64,000 nt of DNA from contig CALKXV010000008.1 in NCBI GenBank assembly GCA_938005545.1, positions 1-64,000 of the forward strand, in the 5' to 3' direction. This DNA comes from an uncultured Paracoccaceae bacterium (GTDB taxonomy: Bacteria; Pseudomonadota; Alphaproteobacteria; Rhodobacterales; Rhodobacteraceae). Each line of letters starts with the position of its first letter. The stretch's first letter is position 1. The translations under genes were made by a program, and so were the position numbers. Shown here piece after piece: positions 1-8,656 of this stretch. The notes under the pieces were generated by a model. That model made no database searches. It saw only the letters and a program-made list of their open reading frames with translations, and was not told where the DNA came from.

Positions 1-250
1 CGCGGTTTGGGATTTCTGATATCACCTTGTGGCGACCAATATGATCCAGTCCGAGCGTCGGGCGAATTGGATAAGGCACCGCTAAGGTGTTTAGGTTTCA
101 GTGTCCAGTCGTCATCGCGAATGGCCGCTACGTCCCGCAAAGCCGCCATCGACGTGGATTTTGAGGCCAAAAGCCGACTGAAACCGTCGGATGATCGCTC
201 TGAGCCGATTCAGTTGAAAAACAACGTGTTGCGAGCCAGAAAGTAGTGGT

Positions 251-436
251 TTGAACGGCGCGAAAGTGCCTTTCTTATCAGGCTTCGCTCGGATCATGAT
301 GGGACTGGCCGAGCAAGCCCCGGACAATAAAACCATCTCAATTGATGCTACGTACCTCAAAGCACATCATACGGCGTCCAATCTGCGGTTAAAAAAGGGA
401 GGGAAAGCACGCCTGGAGCAACTTTGGTCAAGATGA
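251..436 (+). pseudogene. IS5-family transposase fragment
   Basis: The translation contains a stretch typical of IS5-type transposases: an ISIDATYLKAH core (first Asp of the DDE triad) followed by TASNLRLKKGG. The conserved downstream part (GRTKGGMNTKLHAV in intact relatives) is missing, and the frame runs into unrelated sequence and a stop about 15 residues later. No second or third catalytic acidic residue and no clear terminal inverted repeats were seen. The flanks at 1-250 and 437-626 hold no recognisable gene. This is a decayed insertion-sequence remnant abutting the 3' end of phoB, so the phosphate operon is intact but its downstream side has been rearranged. Family assignment is from remembered motif similarity. 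Confidence 0.65.
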
Positions 437-626
437 GTTCTCTTGAGACCTTCGCTGCTCTGTCCGCAGGAATTCTACCAGTGCTCCTGAAATGGAAGGT
501 TTGCCTGTCTCGTGCGATGGATCAAATGAAACGTAGCAATTCCAAGTTGGATGACATCGCAATTTTTGAAATCGTAACCGTTGAGATCGGGGTAGCCCTG
601 CTCATTCTGCAAGCGACATCGAGCGT

Positions 627-1316
627 TCACCCCAAGGCGTACCCTGCCCCACGAACGGTGCGCAACGGGTCATTGCCGCCGTGTTGACAAAGGGCTTTGC
701 GGAGGCGGCCGACATGGACGTCAACCGTGCGGGTGTCGACATAGATATCGCGACCCCAGACGCGATCCAGAAGTTGTTCGCGTGACCAGACGCGCCCGGG
801 TTTTTCCATAAACGTTGTCAGAAGGCGAAATTCCGTCGGGCCAAGTTTGACCGGTTTTTCCGAACGACTGACACGGTGCGTTTCGCTGTCCAGAGTGATA
901 TCGTCAAAGGTCAGACATTGCCCGACACTGGCCGGACGGACACGTCGAAGCTGGGTCCGCACACGCGCCATCAGTTCGATGACCGAATAGGGTTTGATGA
1001 CGTAATCATCCGCACCTGTTTCAAGGCCACGAACCCTGTCGGTTTCTTCGGTTCGCGCGGTAAGCATGATGACGGGGATGTTCCGCGTCCCGGAATTGGC
1101 CTTTAAACGGCGACACACTTCGATGCCGGACACACCTGGCAACATCCAATCCAAAATGATCACGTCGGGCTCAACTTCGTCGACCAGCAACAAGGCATCG
1201 TCGCCAGTTTCAGCCTTGGAGACGCCATAGCCTTCGGCTTCCAGATTATAGGCCAGAACTTCGCGCTGCGCAGGCTCGTCTTCGACGACAAGAACACAAG
1301 GATTATCGGCAGACAT
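627..1316 (-). CDS. phoB: Phosphate regulon response regulator PhoB
   Basis: 229 residues, an OmpR/PhoB-type two-domain regulator. The receiver domain (about 1-120) shows the acidic pocket E11-D12-E13, phosphoacceptor D56 in IILDWMLPG, and the KPY switch lysine. The C-terminal winged helix (about 130-229) ends in a typical RTVRGAGYAL motif. It is the last gene of the pst-phoU cluster, 4 nt after phoU. Phosphorylated PhoB would bind the Pho box found upstream of pstS, closing an autoregulatory loop. The start has only a weak ribosome site, consistent with coupling to phoU translation. Assignment as PhoB rather than another OmpR member rests on the motifs and on the pst context. Confidence 0.95.
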   Translation of the reverse strand: MSADNPCVLVVEDEPAQREVLAYNLEAEGYGVSKAETGDDALLLVDEVEPDVIILDWMLPGVSGIEVCRRLKANSGTRNIPVIMLTARTEETDRVRGLETGADDYVIKPYSVIELMARVRTQLRRVRPASVGQCLTFDDITLDSETHRVSRSEKPVKLGPTEFRLLTTFMEKPGRVWSREQLLDRVWGRDIYVDTRTVDVHVGRLRKALCQHGGNDPLRTVRGAGYALG

Positions 1317-1320
1317 CAGG

Positions 1321-2031
1321 TTAATTCGCTTCGGTCACATAAGGCGTCCGGTCTTTCTTCGGACGGCTGTCATCGGGCATCTGACCTGTCACCAGATAAA
1401 CCACCTGTTCGGCAATGCTGGTAACGTGATCGCCCATACGTTCCATGTTTTTGGCGATAAAATGCAGATGCATACAGGCCGTGATGTTGCTGGGGTCTTC
1501 CATCATATGGGTCAGCAATTCGCGGAAGATCGAGTTATAAAGCTGATCGACATCTTCGTCGCGCAAGATCACTTGTTCGGCGAGTTGGTCATCGCGTTGA
1601 ATATAAGCGTCCAACGCGTCTTTCAGCATCAACTGCACTTCGCGCGCCATGCGTTTGATCGAAACATCAGCGCCTTCAACCACAGGCGCTTCGGCCAGTA
1701 CGGTGGTTCGTTTGGCAAGGTTTTTGGCATAATCACCACAGCGTTCAAGGTTCGCGCTGATCTTGATGACGGTCATCACGGTGCGCAAATCACTGGCTGT
1801 GGGTGCCCGCAAGGCAATCACGCGGGTTGCTTCCTCGTTCACCTGTTCTTCAAGTGCATCGATGGCTTTGTCGCCTTTGCGCACCTGATCCGCCAGTTCG
1901 ACGTCGCGATCTCCGAGCGATTTGGCGCTGTCCAGAATGGCCGTTTCGACCAACCCGCCCATTTTCATCAAGATGCCTTGAATGGCTTCCAGATCGCGGT
2001 CGAATGCTGAGGCAATGTGTTGTTCGTTCAT
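1321..2031 (-). CDS. phoU: Phosphate signalling protein PhoU
   Basis: 236 residues, the usual PhoU length, built of two repeated three-helix PhoU domains. The metal-binding E/DxxxD-type motifs are visible as SANLERCGDYAKN in repeat one and AKNMERMGDHVTS in repeat two. PhoU is a peripheral cytoplasmic protein that connects the PstSCAB transporter to PhoR and keeps PhoR in its phosphatase state when phosphate is plentiful. The start is supported by an AGGAG sequence about 9 nt upstream. It lies 11 nt after pstB and 4 nt before phoB, in the standard order of an alphaproteobacterial pho operon. Confidence 0.96.
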   Translation of the reverse strand: MNEQHIASAFDRDLEAIQGILMKMGGLVETAILDSAKSLGDRDVELADQVRKGDKAIDALEEQVNEEATRVIALRAPTASDLRTVMTVIKISANLERCGDYAKNLAKRTTVLAEAPVVEGADVSIKRMAREVQLMLKDALDAYIQRDDQLAEQVILRDEDVDQLYNSIFRELLTHMMEDPSNITACMHLHFIAKNMERMGDHVTSIAEQVVYLVTGQMPDDSRPKKDRTPYVTEAN

Positions 2032-2042
2032 AAGCTTGGCTC

Positions 2043-2840
2043 CTACCCGATCCGACCGGTGATATAGCTTTCGGTCCGGCTGTCCTGTGGGGTGGTGAAA
2101 ATTTGACCAGTTTCGCCGTATTCGACCAGTTCACCCAAATGGAAAAATGCCGTATTCTGGCTGACCCGTGCAGCTTGCTGCATCGAATGTGTAACGATCA
2201 CGACTGAAAAATTCTGGCGCAATTCGTCGATCAACTCCTCAACCTGAGCCGTCGCAATCGGATCAAGCGCGGAACAGGGTTCGTCCATCAACAACACCTC
2301 GGGTGCTGTGGCAACCGCGCGCGCAATGCAAAGGCGTTGCTGCTGACCGCCTGACAATCCGGTTCCGGGAGCATCCAGTCGATCCTTCACCTCGTCCCAG
2401 ATCGCACCGCGTCGCAGTGAGGTTTCAACGATCTCATCCAGCTCGGCCTTGGTGTTGGCCAACCCGTGGATACGCGGACCATAAGCGACGTTGTCATAAA
2501 TCGACTTTGGAAACGGGTTCGGCTTTTGAAACACCATGCCGACCTTGGCGCGAAGCTGAACAGGATCGATCCGCGCATCGTATATGTCTTCGTTGTCCAG
2601 AAGAATATCGCCTTCAACGCGGCAGATATCAATGGTGTCATTCATACGGTTCAGACACCGTAAGAACGTCGACTTGCCACAGCCCGACGGGCCAATGAAC
2701 GCCGTAACGGTTTTGTCTTCGATCTCGACATTCACGTCTTTGATGGCGTGGTTATCGGCGTAATAGACGTTGACGTCCTTGGCCGAAATTTTCATGTCTT
2801 CCATTTGGTCCGTCCGTTGAATGGTCCGCATATCGTTCAC
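2043..2840 (-). CDS. pstB: Phosphate ABC transporter ATPase PstB
   Basis: ABC ATPase of the high-affinity phosphate importer. Walker A is GPSGCGKST, the signature is LSGGQQQR, Walker B is [13 protein letters not shown], and the H-loop is VTHSM. The reading frame is open further upstream with an ATG at 2855 (directly after the pstA stop) and another at 2831. I prefer the GTG at 2840 because a GGAAGG sequence lies 7 nt before it and the resulting 265 residues match the usual length. The product is a cytoplasmic subunit coupling ATP hydrolysis to PstC/PstA. Confidence 0.95.
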   Translation of the reverse strand: MNDMRTIQRTDQMEDMKISAKDVNVYYADNHAIKDVNVEIEDKTVTAFIGPSGCGKSTFLRCLNRMNDTIDICRVEGDILLDNEDIYDARIDPVQLRAKVGMVFQKPNPFPKSIYDNVAYGPRIHGLANTKAELDEIVETSLRRGAIWDEVKDRLDAPGTGLSGGQQQRLCIARAVATAPEVLLMDEPCSALDPIATAQVEELIDELRQNFSVVIVTHSMQQAARVSQNTAFFHLGELVEYGETGQIFTTPQDSRTESYITGRIG

Positions 2841-2856
2841 AAGACCGCCTTCCATG

Positions 2857-4191
2857 TTACCAGCGACGCTCAAAGCGGCGACGCAGGATGATTGCAATGG
2901 TGTTCATCGTCAGCAGAAATATCAACAACACGATGATACCGCCCCAGGCCTTTTCATAAAACCCTACGTCTGCACGGGACGCCCATGTGTAAATCTGTGC
3001 AGGCATGGCCGAATTCGGATCGGTAAAGCCCGCAATCAGCCCATCGGGATAGCCACGCGCCACAAAACCGACCATTCCGATCAGCAACAAGGGCGCGGTT
3101 TCGCCAAGGGCTTGGGCCAGACCAATAATCGTGCCGGTCAGAATGCCGGGCATGGCCAGGGGCAGGACATGATGGAACACAGCCTGCATTTTTGAGGCCC
3201 CTACCCCCAAAGCCGCATCGCGGATTGACGGCGGTACGGCTTGCAACGACGCACGCGTCGAAATGATGATTGTCGGCAGTGTCATGAGTGCCAGCACCAA
3301 ACCACCAACCAGCGGCGCCGATTGCGGCAGGTGCATGAATTGAATGAACACGGCCAGACCCAAAATGCCGAAAACAATCGACGGCACGGCGGCAAGGTTT
3401 GAAATGTTGACTTCGATCAGGTCGGTGAACCTGTTTTGAGGGGCGAATTCCTCCAGATAGATCGAGGCTGCCACACCAATCGGCAGCGACAGAAACAAGA
3501 CCACCAGCATCATAAAGAACGATCCCACAACCGAAGCCCCGATCCCGGCACCGCCGGGGTTGTCCACGCCGGAATCAGCTCCTGTGATAAAGTTCCAGTT
3601 GAACGCAGTCTTAAGCACACCGGCCTCGGCCATGGCATCCACGATATCAAGATCGTTTAGTTCCAAAAAGCGGCTGTCGACCAGAGTATCGCGCGTCACC
3701 CGGCCTTTGAAATAACCATCCACCCGCGAAGAGGCCGCAAGCTCGAACATAACCGGGCTTCCGATATCATCCGTGTTTTCGCGGAAATACTCGCGGATGG
3801 TGCCACCGGTCTTGCCAAGGATGCGTTCGATGGCTTTATCGTCAAATGCCACGTCGATGCCCGCTTCGGTCAGCTTGTTTTGCAACGCGGTGTTGAACAA
3901 CCCCTGATAGGCTTTGGTTTTGAACAATTGCCCTTCGGCGGCGTCAAATTCTTCTTGGCTCAGCGAAAAATCGACGGCAACAACTGCATTTGTGAAGGCT
4001 GGCAAGCCCGAGCGAACGATTGAAACCGTCAGAACCACAAGGAAAAACAAGCCCGTACAAATGGCCGCCATCCCGTAATACTGAAACCGTTTTTCAGCCG
4101 CTTCGCGTTTTTTCGTACGTTCATCACCGTTCAGCAAGGATCGTGAAGCAGGAACTGCGGCGGCGGGCTTATCCAGATTTGCATCCGTCAT
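2857..4191 (-). CDS. pstA: Phosphate ABC transporter permease PstA
   Basis: 444 residues, membrane permease of the phosphate importer. The C-terminal half carries the binding-protein-dependent transport permease fold with the EAA-type loop ([23 protein letters not shown]) and several hydrophobic helices. The N-terminal half (about 1-210) contains one membrane helix near residues 38-60 and a large soluble, probably periplasmic insertion. This makes the protein about 150 residues longer than E. coli PstA, a layout common in alphaproteobacteria. The ATG overlaps the pstC stop by one base, so the two permeases are translationally coupled. Confidence 0.94.
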   Translation of the reverse strand: MTDANLDKPAAAVPASRSLLNGDERTKKREAAEKRFQYYGMAAICTGLFFLVVLTVSIVRSGLPAFTNAVVAVDFSLSQEEFDAAEGQLFKTKAYQGLFNTALQNKLTEAGIDVAFDDKAIERILGKTGGTIREYFRENTDDIGSPVMFELAASSRVDGYFKGRVTRDTLVDSRFLELNDLDIVDAMAEAGVLKTAFNWNFITGADSGVDNPGGAGIGASVVGSFFMMLVVLFLSLPIGVAASIYLEEFAPQNRFTDLIEVNISNLAAVPSIVFGILGLAVFIQFMHLPQSAPLVGGLVLALMTLPTIIISTRASLQAVPPSIRDAALGVGASKMQAVFHHVLPLAMPGILTGTIIGLAQALGETAPLLLIGMVGFVARGYPDGLIAGFTDPNSAMPAQIYTWASRADVGFYEKAWGGIIVLLIFLLTMNTIAIILRRRFERRW

Positions 4192-5672
4192 CAGTCATAT
4201 TGCTCCTGATATTTGCGCACGATGTAGAGCGCGAAAACATTTAGGCTAAGCGTCAGCACGAACAGCGTCATGCCAAGCGCAAAGGCGACAAGGGCTTCGG
4301 GCGACGCGAAATCGCTGTCGCCCGTCAATTGCGAGACGATCTTGGCGGTCACTGTCGTCATAGCCTCGAACGGGTTCAGGCTCAGCCGTGCCGCTGCCCC
4401 TGCCCCAAGAACAACGATCATCGTTTCACCAATAGCGCGCGATGCCGCCAAAAGAACCGCACCAACGATGCCCGGAAGTGCGGCTGGCAGAACGACTTGC
4501 TTGATGGTTTCGGATTGCGTCGCACCCAATCCATAGGAACCATCTCGCATGGCTTGTGGCACAGCGTTGATAATGTCGTCGGACAGCGAACTGACAAAAG
4601 GGATCAACATGATGCCCATGACCAGCCCGGCTGTCATGACCGCGCGTCCACCGCCCTGCCAATTCAGACCCAAGGCCCCACCATCGCCGAAAACGCTGAC
4701 CAACATCGGGCCAACGGTCAGCAAGGCGAACAGCCCGTACACAATGGTTGGAATACCGGCAAGGATTTCCAAAAGCGGCTTGGCAATGGACCGCACCCGG
4801 TTCGATGCATATTCCGACAGGTAGATCGCCGCGAACAACCCGATGGGCACCGCCACCGCAAGGGCCACGATGGAAATGTAAAGCGTGCCCCAAAGCAACG
4901 GCAGCACACCCAGTTCCGATGCACCGCCCCGGCCAGAAAAACTGGGCGCCCATTCGACGCCAAAGAAGAAATCCATCGCCGGATAAAGTTTGAAGAACTC
5001 AACCGTGTTAAAGATAAGCGACAAGATAATCCCGATGGTTGTCAGGATCGCAATCGATGCAGCGCCGATCAAAAGTGCTAGAACACCCTGCTCAACCACG
5101 TTTCGCGCCCGGAATTCGGCATTGGTTTCGCGCAGACTCCAGAACAATCCAGCCAAAGACACAAGGATCACCGCCATTGTCATCAACCATCTGCCGGTTG
5201 ATGACAGAACCCGAAGTTCCTGTGCGCCGCGCATGATCGGCTGCGTAATGCTTGATGTGACGACCGCGCCCGCGTCTTTCAAACGCGCGGTCATGTCTGC
5301 GAACTCCGTGCTTTCGTTTCGGGCGAACTCTTCGTCCATAATGTTTTTCGAGATCGCCAGATCGATCCCTTCCGCCGTCCGGCGCAACTCGGCCAAAAGC
5401 AAACCGCGCGATGACCCTTCCTTGATTTCGGCGTCGGGGATCATGCCCGAAACAACGCTGTCGACATAAAGCGGCTGCGCCAGAAGCCAAAGGATCATCA
5501 GACCGAACCCCGGCACGATAATCTTCAGACCCGAATTCATTCCGTAATAAGATGGCAACGAGTGCAAAGCACTACGATTGCCGCCAGCGCTTGCCAAGGC
5601 ACGCGACCGCGCCAAAACATACCCAAGGGCAGCAATCACCAAAATGAGTGTCACCAGCCAGAAAATCGGCAT
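4191..5672 (-). CDS. pstC: Phosphate ABC transporter permease PstC
   Basis: 493 residues. It starts with a membrane helix (IFWLVTLILVIAALGYVLA), has a second helix near residue 55 and a soluble segment to about residue 155. The permease domain follows, with the EAA loop at YGLGATQSETIKQVVLPAALPG. Like PstA it is much longer than the enterobacterial protein, which is usual for this bacterial class. It forms the inner-membrane channel with PstA. It is separated from pstS by about 90 bases containing a GC-rich hairpin that probably lowers permease expression relative to the binding protein. Confidence 0.94.
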   Translation of the reverse strand: MPIFWLVTLILVIAALGYVLARSRALASAGGNRSALHSLPSYYGMNSGLKIIVPGFGLMILWLLAQPLYVDSVVSGMIPDAEIKEGSSRGLLLAELRRTAEGIDLAISKNIMDEEFARNESTEFADMTARLKDAGAVVTSSITQPIMRGAQELRVLSSTGRWLMTMAVILVSLAGLFWSLRETNAEFRARNVVEQGVLALLIGAASIAILTTIGIILSLIFNTVEFFKLYPAMDFFFGVEWAPSFSGRGGASELGVLPLLWGTLYISIVALAVAVPIGLFAAIYLSEYASNRVRSIAKPLLEILAGIPTIVYGLFALLTVGPMLVSVFGDGGALGLNWQGGGRAVMTAGLVMGIMLIPFVSSLSDDIINAVPQAMRDGSYGLGATQSETIKQVVLPAALPGIVGAVLLAASRAIGETMIVVLGAGAAARLSLNPFEAMTTVTAKIVSQLTGDSDFASPEALVAFALGMTLFVLTLSLNVFALYIVRKYQEQYD

Positions 5673-5715
5673 CTCGTCCCCCAGTCTCAGGTTAAAAAGG
5701 CTCTAAAAGGTAATT

Positions 5716-5738
5716 GGGGCGACGAAATATGCCGCCCC
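5716..5738 (-). promoter_or_regulatory. Hairpin between pstS and pstC
   Basis: On the minus strand GGGGCG and CGCCCC can pair around a loop of about 11 nt, followed by an AT-rich stretch. There is no clean U-run, so this is more likely an RNA-stability or partial-termination element favouring pstS than a full terminator. This is inferred from position and pairing only. Confidence 0.45.
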
Positions 5739-5762
5739 TGAAAGCAATCGCAACATCGCCGC

Positions 5763-6794
5763 TTACTTCATCGTTTCCTCGGATGCGACTATGTATTGAA
5801 CCACGTCCAGTTCGGGGTCGGACACCAGCCCATAGGTCGCCAATGGTCCGTCAGGACCGGCCAGTTCGTTCGAGATAAAGAACTGAGCGTATTCTTTCAG
5901 GCCTGGAATGACACCGATATGCGCCTTTTTGATATAGAAATACAATGGACGCGACACAGGGTATTCACCCGAAGCAATGGTTTCGGTTGAGGGTGCAACG
6001 TCAGACATTGTTGCGACTTTCAGCTTGTCGGTGTTGTTCTCATAGAATGCGAGGCCGAACACACCGATGCCGTTTGCATTGGCGTTGATCGATGCCAAAG
6101 TTTCGGTGTAATCGCCATCGATATCGACCGAACGACCGTCTGTGCGGACTTCCAAACACGCGTCTTCGGCGTCGTCTTCCGACATACCGCCCGCGATCAT
6201 CGCCGCCTTCGCGCCCGTGGCTTCACAACCCGTTGCAACGACTTTTTCCTCGAAAACTTCGCGCGTGCCGTGTTTGGTGCCGGGAATAAAGGCAAGGATG
6301 TCAGTTGCTGGCAGATCACCGTTAAAGTCAGCCCACTGGGTATGCGGATTGTCGACCAATGCCCCATCAACGATGACCTTTGGGGCCAAGGCGTTGAAGA
6401 TGTCCGAGGGTGTAAAGGCGCTGTAGTCAGGGCCCGATATCTGGCTCGCAAACACGATACCGTCATAGCCGATGCGCACTTCGATGATGTCGGTTACGCC
6501 GTTTTCGGCACAGGCGGCCAGCTCTTTCTCGCGAATTTTGCGCGAGGCATTGGCAACATCCGTATGTTCTTCGCCAACGCCTTGGCAAAACCGTTTCAGA
6601 CCAGCAGATGAACCACCCGATTCAATGACCGGTGTTGGGTAATCAGTGTTTTCGCCAAAAGCCTCGGCAACGATCGAAGCATAAGGCAGAACCGTGGACG
6701 ACCCCGCGACCTGAACTTGGTCACGAGCACTTGCCGCGGTTGCAGATACAGCGACGATCGCCAGAGCAGAGGCGGTCCGTTTCGCGTTCAGCAT
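5763..6794 (-). CDS. pstS: Periplasmic phosphate-binding protein PstS
   Basis: 343 residues. A signal peptide (MLNAKRTASALAIVAVSATAASA) is followed by the mature start and the phosphate-binding motif VAGSSTVLPY. Further family motifs are ESGGSSAGLKRFC, IGYDGIVFA and GTREVFEEKV. It belongs to the larger PstS class typical of marine alphaproteobacteria. I chose the ATG at 6794 because AGGAGA lies about 7 nt upstream; the frame remains open for 14 more codons but those do not look like a leader. Expression is likely driven by the triple Pho box about 80-110 bases upstream of the start. It delivers phosphate to PstCA in the periplasm. Confidence 0.96.
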   Translation of the reverse strand: MLNAKRTASALAIVAVSATAASARDQVQVAGSSTVLPYASIVAEAFGENTDYPTPVIESGGSSAGLKRFCQGVGEEHTDVANASRKIREKELAACAENGVTDIIEVRIGYDGIVFASQISGPDYSAFTPSDIFNALAPKVIVDGALVDNPHTQWADFNGDLPATDILAFIPGTKHGTREVFEEKVVATGCEATGAKAAMIAGGMSEDDAEDACLEVRTDGRSVDIDGDYTETLASINANANGIGVFGLAFYENNTDKLKVATMSDVAPSTETIASGEYPVSRPLYFYIKKAHIGVIPGLKEYAQFFISNELAGPDGPLATYGLVSDPELDVVQYIVASEETMK

Positions 6795-6872
6795 AGAAAT
6801 TCTCCTGATTTTCAAAGCCGCCCCTCGCGGCTTCAATGCACCTCAAACCTAGAAGCGCATGTCTATGCTTTT

Positions 6873-6901
6873 GTGACAGCTGTGTAACGGTTTCATGACA
6901 G
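6873..6901 (-). promoter_or_regulatory. Pho box (three PhoB half-sites) upstream of pstS
   Basis: Read on the minus strand there are three 7-base direct repeats, CTGTCAT, CCGTTAC and CTGTCAC, each separated by 4 bases, giving an exact 11-base period. This matches the known PhoB-binding architecture (CTGTCAT-N4-CTGTCAT). It sits 79 bases before the pstS start codon, consistent with activation of a pstS promoter just downstream. The pst-phoU-phoB genes would be co-induced under phosphate limitation. Confidence 0.88.
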
Positions 6902-6908
6902 CGGGGAT

Positions 6909-6916
6909 TTAACCAT
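6909..6916 (+). promoter_or_regulatory. CtrA-like half-site next to the Pho box
   Basis: TTAACCAT matches the 8-base CtrA half-site known from Caulobacter and lies 7 bases from the distal Pho repeat, in the pstS-phoR intergenic region. An 8-mer is expected by chance about twice in 64 kb of double-stranded sequence, so this is only suggestive. Confidence 0.25.
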
Positions 6917-7064
6917 GTATTGAGGTGTATCTTATTGTTTTACATACATTAAAGTTCACACGCATAACCATGCCAAGGGTGCAGATGATCGTGGAAACAC
7001 AATGTTTGATACCCATTTTTAAGGCGTCGGACCCATCAGAATCAGGCGCAACGGGTCGCCAAGC

Positions 7065-8090
7065 CTAAGGATCGGCGGGCAGAATGACAGAAAAGCGACT
7101 ACCCGCACCCGGTTCGCTTTCGATCTTCAAACGGCCCCGGTGGCGGTTGACGATATGTTTGACGATGGCCAGCCCCAGACCGGTTCCACCCAATTCACGC
7201 GAACGATGGGAATCGATCCGGTAAAACCGTTCCGTCAGGCGCGGGATATGCAACGGATCGATCCCCTGCCCCGTATCCGCAATCGTCAGAACAAGTGCGG
7301 TGCCTCGGATCATTGGGTTGGTTTCCTCCCGCACCAAAGTAACCGAGACATCTGCCCCGTTGCCCGAATACTTGATGGCATTCTCAACAAGATTGGTCAC
7401 CACCTGCGCCAATTGATCGGCGTCGCCGCGCATAACGTCCGTGCTGTCTAACCCATGTGTGTCGACGCGCACAATTTGATCGTCTGCCAAGGGTTGCAGC
7501 GTTCCAACGACGCCCCGCACGATGGCGGCCAACTGTACCTGCTTTGTCGGACGAATGCGCGCTTCGGCTTCAACCCGGCTCAACGAAAGAAGGTCTGCCA
7601 CCAACCGGTTCATACGGTTGGCCTCGCTTTCCATAATGCCCAGAAAACGATCACGCGCCGCATCGTCAGATCGCGCCGCCCCGCGCAAAGTTTCGATGAA
7701 CCCGATCAAGGCCGTCAGCGGTGTACGCAATTCATGGCTGACGTTCGCCACGAAATCCCGCCGCATCAGCCCAGCTTCTTCCTTGGCAGTCAAATCTTCA
7801 AAACAAACCAAAACATCTCCGCCGTGCGACACAGGCGTTGCAACGGCTTCATACGTCACATCACCGCGCGCATCCGATGACAAATAGCCCGCACGGGTTA
7901 CCGTTTTATCTTCGCGGACTCTATCGACGGCATCCAGCAGCGGTGGCTGGCGCAGCGCCGTAACGTAATGTCGTCCAACGATCCGGGCCCCAAACAACTT
8001 ACGTGACGTTATATTGGACGCGACAATTCGACCGTCCGAGCCAATCAGAACAGCCGGGATTGAAATTGCCTCTACCAGATCTTGGGGCAT
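7065..8090 (-). CDS. phoR: Phosphate regulon sensor kinase PhoR (soluble form)
   Basis: 341 residues. An N-terminal PAS-like domain (about 1-105) is followed by HisKA with the phosphoacceptor motif FVANVSHELRTPLTALIGF and a HATPase_c domain with NLVENAIKYS, ADTGQGI and GGTGLGLAIVKH. No membrane-spanning segment is visible, unlike E. coli PhoR, so membrane association would have to come through PhoU/Pst contacts. It lies upstream of pstS on the same strand, separated by 270 bases that hold the Pho box, so it may be transcribed separately. Assignment as PhoR is from domain order and neighbourhood. Confidence 0.9.
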   Translation of the reverse strand: MPQDLVEAISIPAVLIGSDGRIVASNITSRKLFGARIVGRHYVTALRQPPLLDAVDRVREDKTVTRAGYLSSDARGDVTYEAVATPVSHGGDVLVCFEDLTAKEEAGLMRRDFVANVSHELRTPLTALIGFIETLRGAARSDDAARDRFLGIMESEANRMNRLVADLLSLSRVEAEARIRPTKQVQLAAIVRGVVGTLQPLADDQIVRVDTHGLDSTDVMRGDADQLAQVVTNLVENAIKYSGNGADVSVTLVREETNPMIRGTALVLTIADTGQGIDPLHIPRLTERFYRIDSHRSRELGGTGLGLAIVKHIVNRHRGRLKIESEPGAGSRFSVILPADP

Positions 8091-8290
8091 TGAATTTTCT
8101 CACGACTAAGTCGGCCTTGAAATACCTCAATCAAAGCGAAATTAGAACCGCGCCCAAACCGCATTGCTTGATGGGCACTGAAAAATATCAGCTTGACGTT
8201 GAAAATTCATTAGCTCAGCTTATAATTAACACGGGAAGTCGGGTTTGTTTCCGATTTAGAGACAGTTTTTGTGATAGGGATGAGACGAAT

Positions 8291-8656
8291 ATGAATGATT
8301 TTGGGCATACTGTCTTTGCAAAGGCAGTTAAAAACATGGCTGTAAAAGTCCTGGCCGTCGGTGACCCGAGCGAATGGACGGATGCCGAAAAAAACTTTCC
8401 CGATGCGCGCGACATGCACTTCCTTGGGTTTGATAACATCAACGAGGCGGCTTTGGCTCTTTACCAACCGCATTCGATTTACTCGCCGGTGTTCGCGCGC
8501 AATTTCGATTGCATCGAACTTGCCATACTATTGCAACACCTGACCTTCGACGGTGTGTATCGCGCCTTCGGAAATAATTTACCCAATCCCAAACTGATCG
8601 AACGCGAGGTCCGCATGGCCTGTCCGCGCTTGAATTTTGAGATCGTCCAACGCTAG
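8291..8656 (+). CDS. Hypothetical protein, 121 aa
   Basis: I do not recognise this family. The chosen start is the ATG at 8291, with an AGGGATGAG sequence upstream; the frame is open further upstream but that part looks non-coding. The protein is soluble, with no signal peptide or membrane segment. It has an alternating pattern near the start (MAVKVLAVGDP) and a region rich in aromatic residues (HSIYSPVFARNFDCIELAILLQHL). The phrases VLAVGDP and SPVFARNFDCIELA faintly suggest a Rossmann-like or glycosyl-transfer fold, but this is not an assignment. Its 3' end overlaps by 4 nt with the convergent PLP-enzyme gene. Confidence 0.7.
   Translation: MNDFGHTVFAKAVKNMAVKVLAVGDPSEWTDAEKNFPDARDMHFLGFDNINEAALALYQPHSIYSPVFARNFDCIELAILLQHLTFDGVYRAFGNNLPNPKLIEREVRMACPRLNFEIVQR

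Noticed and set aside
4329..5081. 250-codon open frame on the plus strand inside pstC
   Set aside because: It is antisense to a strongly conserved pstC frame, has no ribosome site and its composition is that of a shadow frame.
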